Assembly (NCBI RefSeq): GCF_921293095.1
Contig: NC_060259.1
Span: 41,335,812 to 41,399,811, forward strand
Direction: 5' to 3'
Length of the DNA: 64,000 nucleotides
Source: Ischnura elegans
Taxonomy: Eukaryota; Arthropoda; Insecta; Odonata; Coenagrionidae
Below the pieces are notes generated by a model. The model saw only the letters and a program-made list of their open reading frames with translations. It was not told the DNA's origin and made no database searches. Below, one piece after another: positions 12,755-23,707 of the stretch. Made by a program: the position numbers and the translations under genes. Positions within the stretch are counted from its first letter, which is position 1, and each line of letters begins with the position of its first letter.

Positions 12755-15700
12755 TCATTTACTGATGGGTCGCTTTGATTTCTTCATTTTAGGGGCATTT
12801 TCCAAACCTCTTATGTATCTCTTGTGAATCTGGTACTCCCCTGAAAACAAATATTGCTAATGAAAACTCAACATGAGACACATCACAATACTATACTTTC
12901 AATTACAGAGAGCAGGGCCAGTATGGTGTAACACTAAAACCAATCATTCACACAGACACTAAATCACAATAACTGATTAAAGTACCCCCAAATTTGGGGG
13001 GGACTATATCCCAATGCATTTTTTTAAATTTGGAAGCCTCAAAATTAGGGGGGGTTATACTTGGAGAAATATAGTAATTGAAATGATTCCACAGATGGGA
13101 GGGAAAGATAAGTTACAATGAGAAAAAAAATCTTTCTCATTCAGTCATTCTCTCATTATTTAAAATAAAGAAGCAAAAGTTGATGCCCACTTTTCATGCA
13201 TTGGTGACATCATTTGAGTAAAAATTCTTGTTTGAAGGGGAACCATTCACAGAGGGAAGGAATCACTCACAAGAATGTGAACAACAACACATCCTACAAG
13301 ACTGCTACAAGAAACTTGTGAGTATCAGAGGAGTGGTGACCCACATGGCAGGAATGTGCAACCTCAACTTACAGCAACTTACTCATAAAAGGGTCTAGAC
13401 TGTTGATTTTTCTCTGTGCAAAGCTCGAGAAATAGATAACAGATTGAAAAATGCAAAAATATGGATTTCTAGCATATTCAAACCTTATCACAGTCAGCAA
13501 TAAAAAATTAGTATTTGAGGTATTAAATCATTAATTTCCTAGAGTACGACACCACATGAGTTAAAATTATGTAAAATTTGACATAATTTGTTCATACTAT
13601 TCCTTCAATAAAAAAGCCTATTTACAACAAATGCCCATGCGGGAGATGGCTAACATATCAGAGTTTTCATTTGAGGGTTAAAAGATCAATTAAAATTGAC
13701 AATACTATCTAGAAGAAGGACAAATAGGAACTGTAGCAAGTACATAAATGGCCTTTGTATATATAATCATTCGCCTTGACCGGGATTCGAACCCGGATCC
13801 CCCAATTTCCGGTCGAGTGCTTTAGCCATTTAAGCTACCGAGGCGTCAGTCTTCCCAGTGGATTTTTTCGGACACTACCGGACAAGATGTTGCTGGACTG
13901 CTGAGCATATGATGCCACAAGCAGTCCAAATCGTGTGCACAGCACCACAGCCGGAGAGCAGGCCCAGACATAGAACACAAAGAGGTGTTCCCTCTAGACT
14001 AGTTTAAAGTATACCGGGACTAGCCGCGGTGATAACGTTTACAGGAGTCACCCGCAATGCACAATCGTGCGAATGACGCTTCGATAGCTTAACTGGCTAA
14101 AGCACTCGACCGGAAATCGGGGGATCCGGGTTCGAATCCCGGTCAAGGCGAATGATTTTTTCTCTGTGGATGTTTCGCATGATTGTGCAATGCGGGTGAC
14201 TCCCGCAAAAGTTATCACCGCGGCTAGTCCCGGTATACTTTAAACTACCTGAAATAAAATTTAATTGAATATCTGATCAAATTCATAATTTCGAATGCCA
14301 TATTTATGAACCATCGCCTACTTTCTCGAGCTATTGTATTGCATATTGAGGATAATTCAAAATCTGAAATTATGGCTCCCAGTGGAGTTGCCAGGAATTT
14401 CGTTTGGAGAGGGGTTCAAAACCAGGTAAGAAAATTTTTGAAAAATAGGATACTAAGAAGAAGGTTTCAAACTAATTTTAACACTTTTCATAATGGAAAA
14501 AACTTCATTTGCCATAGAAATCTTTTGAAAATTAATGATTTTTCAGTATTTTATTTTCCTTTAAGAAGGAAAGTAATTGTGTTCTTATATTTTGGGGGGG
14601 GGGCTGGACCACCTAAATCTCCCTCCTAGCTACACCACTCATGGCTCCTTATTTTTATATTAGCACAACAAAGAGAACTTCTAACATACCAAGTGTGAAA
14701 CTATGGTTATTAAATTTCAATTTAATTTTTTTTAAAGTGTGCAGCAGCCCATTTTGCCAAACCCTACTTTCAGTGCATGTCTTTTCGTGAAAAATATCAA
14801 TGAAATATACTTGTTTATCATTCATATTCACCTGTTAATAGCTTCTCTAAAAAGATGACTTGGTTTCCTTGTACCATCACTTGCGATGACTTGGACCCTG
14901 GTACTTGTGTGATTGTGGCACTAGCAGCAACACCATGCTGGCACTTCTTTGCGAATTCAGTGCAGTCAATTCCATAGGCCTCAAGATTCCCAATTAAAGT
15001 GACCTGTATGGATAGAATAGCTGAGCATTAATGAGCATGTGCATCTCCCAACTGAAGCAGCCTAGGTGAAGAACATGTGGCAATACACCTAAAATGGTTC
15101 TCTTTTCCATTCATATCAGAAAATTAAAGTTTAGGAATGAACTACCAGCTGGTACCACATGGTACTTCTAGGTATTAAAATTTTAAAAAACTTGGCAAAT
15201 AAGATATTTTACCTTCTTATTTCCAGTCCTCGTAGCCACTGTTATTTCAATGGGCTTCAATTTCCCTTTGCTAACCGAGCCTGACTGACCAATACTATAT
15301 GAGTTCCCCATTTGCTCTATACATGTTGTCATCAATTCCTTCCATGTAATCTGATCATTTTCTTTCAGACGAAGACAACTACTCAACAAGTGGTCCAGTT
15401 TCACAAACCTGCAAAGAGTTTATAATATTTGTAATAAAATAACACTGTGTAGACCAATGCTTTCTTAATTACAGTCAAGTCTCTCCACCCTATAAAATAA
15501 CACCTAAAACTTGGAAAAGTTCCAGTATCACTTGCTTCCAGCAAAATTTATTTACATCCATCCACTTTAAGCTTAATTCAATTTTGATATCCAGAAAACT
15601 GAAGAAAAATAGTCGTCTTCAACAGCTCCTTACATTTCCTGAGGGATGTGTATTGCATGCATGAAGTTAAAGGTTGGTATAATGTGGTGGATTTTTAGTT

Positions 15701-18700
15701 TCACTACATTCGCTGACATAATTCTTTGCAAAAAATAATTTTTGATTTAGAGCCGAGGGAGTTTTAATTAAATTTTTTTTAATGTTGGCCACTCCCTCCC
15801 TCAAGATGTAGTATGACCTCCCAGAGCTTATGGTTGCTGGAGAATCAAGCACACAAAATAAGTGTCCTAGTGGCACGCAGAAAACATCTTTCTCTGGCCA
15901 AGAGAATGAAGGTGAGGGTCATTTAGATGTCATGAATTTAACTAAATATCACCTCCTTCATGGTTGAGAGCTTCCACTAGCCCAATGTACCACTGCTTGC
16001 TGTAAATAAAAGCTCAATATGAACCAACAGCCAAATTATCTGGGAAATCCACTTTTTCAGAACAAAAATCAAACATAATGCTTGCTTATGTGCTTCCTAC
16101 TCTACTAGCTAGTAGCATACACTATAACGAGATAATTGATGCTCCATAATAGTTTAATCACATAAGTAAACGCTTATCTCTCCCCCACATCATAAAATTT
16201 CTATGTGCCTTGAAAAAGATGCCATTTTTTTCCGGTGACCAAGAACGAGTACTTTTTTTACTAAAAGGAATGCCGGACTCGTGTATGATTTTTTTCCTCA
16301 GGATCTTTGCTCATACATTAATGATTACTTAAAACTGAACCATGTGTCTGTATTCACATGGCCTTTCCCAGTGAATGCTGACGATGAAAAATGGTACAAG
16401 CGAGATTTTTTGTCAACTTCATTTTTCTGCAGGTGAATTACCACATGCAGCTAGTATTTAATGATAATATTGGGATCATTATGGAGTACTTAGCTCTAGA
16501 AAAAAAATCAAGACTTTTCATCACATAGGAATGGAGTTATGGATGAAAATAAAAATAACCAGGTGTTCTATGTTGCGGCACTTTAGGGGTCCAGCCCAAA
16601 TTTCAATTGCTCATATTTCACAAACAACCGACAGTTGGAGGCTAAAAAACAGTTGTACACAATCTCTAATCATACCAGAATATATGACCATGGCATGTTT
16701 CATAAAAATCCGAGACAGTGGGTGTCAGGGCCTGGTTGATTTGAAATTGAATGACCCTATTCTCATTTGTCATTCCTTTGCTCCCACAAATGACAAACAG
16801 CTGTTGTCTAAACTGCTAGCAAAAATTGACCATCAAGTTGGACCAAGCAGAATTTAACTTTCTATGTATGTAAAGAGCAATTTACGTGAGAATGATTGCT
16901 CCTTCATATTTTAGAAGGGTATTTCGTATTCCTGCCTAGTTTGCAATTTTCGTGACATTAAAGGACAACTGAGCAACAGGATGTATTGGATTCATTTGAT
17001 CTAACAATTTTACTTTTTCTTTCTTCAATTTTGCCCATAAATGCATAACTTAGCATAGGACCTCATAATTAGTAAGAGTGGTTCTCTTCATAAAGTTTAA
17101 ATTTTATTAAGAAAGGTGACCCTGGAAATCGGTCACCCACCATACACATGACTAAGCTTGATTGTTACACTTCACCACTGAGCAAAACTATTAATAACAA
17201 CACTTTATTTGTCCATTTTCTAACCATATCTTGAGGGTGCAAGACTGGAAGATGAAAATTATATGGAATGACTGGTGTTGGAATGAGGACGAACATGGTG
17301 GAAGGAGATAGCATTCATAAAATTTTCATACCTTAAGTAGCACTCTGACTACATCAACACCTCTCTTTAGTAGGTCATATACGGCACAATTTTCAGGTGT
17401 TCCATAGGTCGACATTATGAAGCACAACTGTTTGAATATCATACTGGGGAAAGGGATGCCCCATTATCTATGGTGGTCAATAGGGTGCCTCGTTTTGCCA
17501 CTTTTTTTTAGGAGCGAATCGTAATACCCGGCAAAAGTTGCGTACCCGAGTGGGTATTACCGATATGATTTTTTTTCACAATAGGGAAGTACACTAGTGT
17601 TTCAAATGCACCAAACACATTTAAAAAAATAGAGTTCAGAATAACATAATGTCGTAAAACCACAGTTTAAATCCTAATAGTGAATACTTGATTCGAGATA
17701 ACCGTCCGAAATATGGAAAAATTCAAAGGCCGCTAAAACGGGTGTCCATGATGAATATTGGCCATGACGTCACAAGGCAGTAGCAGAAGGCAGCTTCTAC
17801 GCCGTGCCGTTTAGTTCTACCAATATTATTGCATAGAAAAATTACTGAATTTGAGGGTATCCGTTTTTTGCTGTCATAAAATATCTTCAGAATATATATG
17901 TGGCTGCTTCTCTTTTGAGTTCATGACTTCATCATTGCGTAATATATTAATATTCATTTACGTGTCAACTTCAAGTTTGGAAAGAGTAGTGCGAATAGCA
18001 CATTGAATCTTTAATAAATAGATGATGGATTTTATTCTTCGCTGGGTATATTTTGGCACAATGCCGTTTATCATTCCAAAACTTTTTTTTGTAAGAACTG
18101 AGTCAAACTAATAAACCTATTTCAAACGTTTGCTGCAAGACTTATTCGTTGCGTCTGTATTCACGCCGGCCGGAACGTTCGCCCTTCGCAACTAGAATCA
18201 TGGGATGTTAGCCATATTTCCGTGCTGGCTGGTTGTTGCAATGGTTCGCTGTTCAGGATGGGTTCAAGAAAAGTTAATCTTGGTTGGGAGAAGGAAAATT
18301 CCAACGATTTATAAATGGTATACCAGACTTTGATGTATTTATGGTCACTGAACTTTTGAAAAAGGAGGACAGGTTCAATGCTCCATAGAAATGCGAGGCG
18401 TTAAGGCTAACAAGGGGAAACCACGGACCTTGCTCCGTCTTTTTCAATTAGGGCCTTAGTTAGGCTGTAATCAATTTATTTTCATGCGGTACTTTTCACA
18501 AGTCATATATCAATCCAAAATATCACCGTATCTAAAAGAGTTTGATGGGGTAGCGTGTACGTCTCCCACCCTGAGGACCAGGGTTAAAGTCTTCGGTATG
18601 GCAGTACATTTTGTTGTCTTCATTGTGATCATACGGCGTCAAGTTTATCATTAATTTTTATTGCAGCAATAATAGACATGAGACAATTTTTTTTATCATC

Positions 18701-21700
18701 ATAATGGCGTTTAGGTATTTTAGCAGTGTCATTACAAACGCAGAGATACGACGACTACAAGAGTTGGTGTGCGCTAAAATGTTAATTTTTTATTTGCTTA
18801 TACTGACCAACTTCCACATTAAAAATGAAAAACACTCTTACAAGAGCACATATCACTAAAGGCTCGCGGCAAGCAACAATATGCGTACAGACATAATTAA
18901 TAAGAACACAAGACGAATATGAAATGTCATATATCTCGAACACTTGTAATTCACATTACTCCAAAGGGAGTTTACTTACTCAGTACCTACCTCAGTACCT
19001 AGTACTCAGTACCTACCAGTTTATCTCAGTAGCAGTGCTAAAAGAACCATTCCGAAATATAATTTCAATTAACAAATAGGATGAAATAAAAGTTGATAAC
19101 CCTGGACCGGGCGCGCTGGCGTATAAAATACGTCAATCTTTGAAAACCAAGGATCTCAACATCGTACGTACATTCTGGGCTAAAATGGTCTCGTGTATTC
19201 CTACAATGTACTTTGACTGCCTATATTGCGAGTTTTCAACGTTCGAGGTATTGTAGCTAATTTTTTAGATCAGCAAGATGAACCCGTCCCCAGTGGAGTA
19301 TAAATTACGCCGCGCGACCTGCCGTGTACTTTTATATCTGTATCACCTATAAATGTACTAATTTCAACAAATAAAGATCAAATTTAACAAAAATAGTTTT
19401 TTATCATATATGCACATATCATGGGCAAAGTACGCATTTTGCCCGGTCGTGTAAAATAACAGTCGCGCCATAATTCTTTAACCAAACTACTTTCAGTTTA
19501 TACATTACATAGGTCTACGCGGAAGATGCTATATTTTGACTCAACACACTTTCTGATATGACTGAGGTACCTATTAAGTAAATTATTATAATATAAATAT
19601 CAAATTGATCTTACAATACCTTCAAATGATCTTCAAAACAGAATATCATCGATAGGTAAGAGTCAGGAGAAGCCTTGAACCATTTATTCCGTATGGCTTG
19701 TGCTTAAGGCACGGGAATGAATATCTTCTCCAGGCTTTTGTTTCGACGTCGAGATGAAATTTGGAACAAAAAATTATTTATAATTCTTTTTTGAATTCAT
19801 GTTTTCCGTACTAGCCGACAGTTTTAGGAAGCAAACTCCACCGATTCCCGGAAACTCTCGCCGCGCTAAAGAAGGCGACGGAATACAGCGATCTCCACTG
19901 GTGACTACTGCCTTGTGACGTCACATTTCAATCAAGATGGAGGCACTGTGTTTCAGCGCAACATGAAATTTTCCGACTTTCAAAACGTTTTAAAGTGCAT
20001 ACCCCAGATGCAGGAAATAAAAGTGACTATACCAATGTTTCTTTTTTAGGCTAAACTTTCAAATTCAGCAATAAAAAAAAATTAGTGCACTTCCCTATTG
20101 GTTAATATCTTCTGTTTGCCATTTTGTCCTGAAATTTCGAAATTTTTCACGAAAAACGTTAAAAATTTAAATAATTTAAATTTGGTTTACGCAAGCACTC
20201 ATTTTTTCCATTGGTGTATAACATTGGTCTTTCATTGATATTTTAGACCAAATACGTCAGCTCTATTCCTTTTAGTTATCGAGAAAATAACCTTCTATCG
20301 TGTCCCGGAAAGCTGTTTTTATGGGTAGGCAACCCGCAATACACATTCTCATTCTACGCTATGCATGCGATAAATGACGCGAAATAGAGATGTTTTTCAG
20401 CCAAAAACGTGTAAATCATGTCTGAAGTTGTCAAGGGTAGTCAGTCGGATAAGTGTATGCTCTTTTATGCCATCGCCGACTACATATATTGACCATATTT
20501 TCGAGTAAGGAGATATCACTGAAGATGGAAATTATAATTCGGGATTCACTATGACGGTTTTATGTCCCTCAATGGGTCAAATTCACCTCCCCTGCGGTCA
20601 GAAAAGGGATTTATTTTAGTATGATCAAGCAAATGTAGAGCTCCTCGCTCACCTATCCAGAGGATTTAGCCATGTGACCCAAAGCCCATCACGTGGAAGT
20701 GTCTGCACCTTGGGCTCCTCCGCTTCCTCTACCCAAGCATCCAACCAACGTTATGCAGGCCAGTTTATTTGTTCTGAATCCTCACCGTCCGGAAATATTG
20801 CGAAAAATTGAGATTTCGATAGAAATTTTGGCAGAACTTGCCGTTCAGAAATTCTCATTCTACGCTATGCATGCGATAAATGACGCGAAATAGAGATGTT
20901 TTTCAGTCAAAAACGTGTAAATCATGTCTGAAGTTGTCAAGGGTAGTCAGTCAGATGAGTGTATGCTCTTTTATGCCATCGCCGACTATATTGACCATAT
21001 TTTTGTGTAAGAAGATATATATCACTGAAGTTTCACTTCACCCATTTGTTTACAGCTGGAAGTGAACCATAATGAGGTATTTTTGGAGGGTGAATATTCT
21101 TTAAGCATGAGCCACTGGTTTGATGTGAGATGCAACAATACTCCCATATGGCCAAGGGTTGAAAAAAAAGATTAGACTCAAAGGAGAGAATTCTTAATTA
21201 GGTCAGCAGTCAGCATTTGGTGCCAGCATTATTCAAAATATCATTCATGAATGAAAAATTCAAGGAAATTAATATTTATCCATAATTTTAAAATAAATAA
21301 CACCAACAGAATAACAGCCTATTTTGGTGGCAAAAGTGCTAATGAGAACGCATGAAGCGGGATGGGAATGAAACTTCATCACCAATGTGTACGCAACTCG
21401 TTGTATGTCAATTGATATCTTCAATAATATTTGCATTGATTTGAGATGAAAAGTTCATATTCATAGTCCCACTGCTCTTTTCTGAGACTTTTTTTTGTAA
21501 TAACTGTATATTAACACAGAATTGACTCGCGATGGTCTTAAGAAGACCCAAATCCCACGAAGACTAACTAATTTAGTTCATTGAGAAATTTTATTGATTA
21601 TAAAAAATTACACAAATAAAAAGTGGCTGCTTGTAGTTTTAACCATGAGCCACTTCTTGGCCAAATCAATCTGTCTTCAAACTTCTTTATATCATCAATC

Positions 21701-23707
21701 ATCCTCCATCAATAAACAGATGCACCATAGCTCCAGCTATGGATGCCAAGCTATATCAAAATACAAAAAGCTGATTATCCAAAAAACAAACATAAAAAAT
21801 TTGAGAGGCAGTGAATAAAATCAACAAGGACACAATGTTAGAAAACAAACAGTCAAGAATCATGCATACAAATTCTGCCCCAAATAACTTTAAATGAAGA
21901 AATAGCTAAAGATGTGGCAATAAATGAACCAGAATGAAGACTGTTATTTTTATGATTGCAAAAATCAATATCAAGTTAAATACCATTAACGATATTTACA
22001 TATCTTTATCAGCTAAAACTATATCGGTACCTCTTGTCATCTGAGCTTTGAAGACTTTTCTTCGTCACATAATCCGTCAGGTGCTGTCTTATTGATGTTG
22101 CCATCAAACTCTCTCCTTTCCTGTAGAAAATAAGTAACAAGCAAAATTTAATGCTAGCCCTCAGTGGCTCACTTAAATTTTATGCAACTTACTTTACCTA
22201 ACTTTCTACGCAACTTACTTGTATCCAAATACTCTGAACAGAGGCAACGTAGTCGCATTGATGACAAACATTTCATTGACTTCCGGAGCCTTTGAGACAG
22301 GGTGTTCAAATGACCCTTCCTCATCATCTGAATCTTCCACAAATTGCTTCAACAACGGATTATCATAATTCACGCTCACAATACTTTCCACTCCTTTCGT
22401 AAGTTCTCTAACTTCAATTACCTTTTTCCCTTCCATTTCCTTCAGAAATTTCGAGAGCTTTTTGTAGCTTGATCTCTTAACGTCCAACGTATCACTTTTG
22501 GGACAAGCTGGAATCATGTGTAATTTGAAGAAATTGCTGGTTAAAAGTGGCAAAGACAATTTCCTGGCGGTCGTTTTTAGGGCTTTTAAAAAGCAATATT
22601 CCATCAATTTGTCCATTAACTCTTGGCTAGATAAACCAGTGCCTTCAGTCTCGAACGGAGTTGCAATAATAGGTTCACTACTAATTTCGAGGTCATTCCT
22701 GATTATCTCAGCATCAGAACTATCAACACCCTGTGTACAATCACAGTCCACAATTTTCTCTGTATCCACCAATTCCTTTTCCACACCACAATCTGCAGCT
22801 GCCACAACCCTTTCATTCACAGGAATAGGCTCATCGCATTCTTCAGCATGGTCAATTATTTCAGCTACTTTTTCTAGAATATTACCCTCCACATAAAGTT
22901 CATCAATCTTTGGCATATCACTTTGGCTTATAGTATTGGAATCCACGAACAGATCACCTTTTTCTAAATAATCCGACGATTCGTCCACAATTAACTTATT
23001 CTCACAATTTAAATCTTCCAAGCTCACTAGCTTCGGTGGTCCAAGGTTAGGTGGGCCCAATTTAATATTAGAGCAAAGTAAATCTCCATTATAGTGGACA
23101 ATGTGAACACCTTTGCCACGTTTGGCAGACATATACATGTCAAAACTAGACAATGCCGCAGTGCCCACAGCTACTGGTGCCATGTTGTCAGTCAGATTGA
23201 TAGACACTAGATCCCCTTTCTTGAGGTTTCCGAAGGATTTAATAGTGAATGGCTCTTCCAACACCACACCAGGAAGCATTAAGTCTGCGCCACCGACAAT
23301 TTTAGAAAAAACCACAGGATGAGTAGTAAAGCTATAAATTAAACTTGGAAATTTCCATAACATAAAAACTGTTGGATACATAACCTTTTCAACCACAAAC
23401 ACAACTGGGATTTTTTCCGCACAGTAAATCATCACAGACTCTCCACTGTGTGTTACTACCTTCATTGTTGTGATACTCTCCTTATTGGGTAACAGGTTGA
23501 GCAAATCGTCGTCAGTAAGCTGAGGGAAATTATTCCCTATCTCTGAGCGAATCTTCTTCCTGAATAAGTAACATGGTAAGATTTAGCAAAACATTTTCCA
23601 AATTATAAGACTTGAACATCTGATCTGACATACAACGAAGTCAATTCTTACCTCTCCGATCCTTTGACTTGGGTGTTGCTCTTCACTTTATACGGTTTCC
23701 GGAACAT
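12755..23707 (-). CDS. EIF2D: Eukaryotic translation initiation factor 2D (ligatin)
   Basis: eIF2D is a cytosolic, GTP-independent initiator-tRNA delivery and post-termination 40S recycling factor. Six coding exons on the minus strand: 23707-23652 (ATG), 23559-22219, 22120-22031, 15408-15213, 15003-14832, 12840-12755 (stop TGA). The sum is 1941 bp, an intact 646-aa frame (human about 584). The start matches the family N-terminus (MFRKPYKVKSNTQVKGSER). The PUA domain spans about residues 95-180 (GGADLMLPG, GDLVSINL, MAPVAVG). An acidic linker at about 185-325 is longer than in vertebrates. The SWIB/MDM2-like domain at about 327-430 contains SSYKKLSKFLKEM and KGVESIVSV. The SUI1 domain fills the end (GKLKPIEITVATRTGNKK, NLEAYGID, YQIHKRYIRGLENA). 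The donor of exon 3 is the weaker GTACCG. The large intron 22030-15409 contains the 2.5-kb TA-flanked element. Confidence 0.95.
13772..14250. repeat. tRNA-like foldback repeat, best-preserved copy
   Basis: Two 74-bp tRNA-like sequences face outward: 13772-13845 (minus) and 14077-14150 (plus). Each has a good T-arm (CCGGGTTCGAATCCCGG) and a 5-bp anticodon stem. The anticodon loop is CCGGAAA, so the nominal anticodon is GGA (Ser), but position 33 is C rather than U and there is no long variable arm, so these are tRNA-derived repeats and not working tRNAs. The plus copy is followed by a tail (ATGCGGGTGACTCCC to CCCGGTATACTTTAAAC, about 14151-14250). An inverted copy of that tail lies between the tRNA-like units (about 13998-14076), so the block can fold into a long hairpin. 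It sits in an eIF2D intron. Confidence 0.8.
14380..14640. mobile_element. hAT-like MITE with G-run
   Basis: A 261-bp element flanked by a perfect 8-bp duplication ATGGCTCC (14372-14379, 14641-14648). The ends are imperfect inverted repeats, CAGTGGAGTTGCCAGGA on the left and GAGTGGTGTAGCTAGGA from the right. A run of ten Gs lies near the right end. Inserted in the eIF2D intron between exons 5 and 6. Confidence 0.75.
15409..17583. other. eIF2D intron 3, distal part
   Basis: Intronic DNA with no recognised exon. A 108-codon plus-strand open frame at 16531-16857 resembles nothing I know and is antisense to eIF2D. A short hairpin with arms GTAATACCC/GGGTATTAC lies at 17521-17560, next to the TA-flanked element. 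Confidence 0.4.
17584..20095. mobile_element. 2.5-kb TA-flanked inverted-repeat element without ORF
   Basis: The ends are GGGAAGTACACTA on the left and GGGAAGTGCACTA read inward from the right, each flanked by TA (17582-17583, 20096-20097), as for Tc1/mariner-type insertion. About 180 bp inside each end there is a second perfect inverted pair containing TGACGTCACAAGGCAGTAG (near 17765 and 19910). The 2512-bp body has no open frame over 60 codons on either strand, so it is non-autonomous or fully decayed. A three-fold CTCAGTACCTA tandem lies near 18981-19017. A degenerate tRNA-like stretch with a possible B box lies near 18536-18600. Confidence 0.7.
20345..21030 (+). repeat. Direct duplication of a 180-bp block
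   Basis: Copies at 20345-20524 and 20851-21030 are in the same orientation and nearly identical, beginning ATTCTCATTCTACGCTATGC and ending ATATCACTGAAG. The 326-bp spacer between them is unique within the window. Both lie in the large eIF2D intron, just beyond the 2.5-kb element. Confidence 0.85.
21031..22030. other. eIF2D intron 3, proximal part
   Basis: AT-rich intronic sequence. Apart from the splice donor of exon 3 (GT at 22030-22029 on the minus strand), nothing is recognised. Confidence 0.4.

Noticed and set aside
13772-13845. Functional tRNA-Ser(GGA)
   Set aside because: C33 instead of U33, no long variable arm, and embedded in a repeat family with multiple degenerate copies.
16531-16857. 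108-codon plus-strand ORF in the eIF2D intron
   Set aside because: No recognisable domain, antisense to eIF2D, no splice-framed neighbours; expected by chance in this much sequence.
22498-22896. 132-codon plus-strand ORF
   Set aside because: Shadow of eIF2D exon 2 on the opposite strand.
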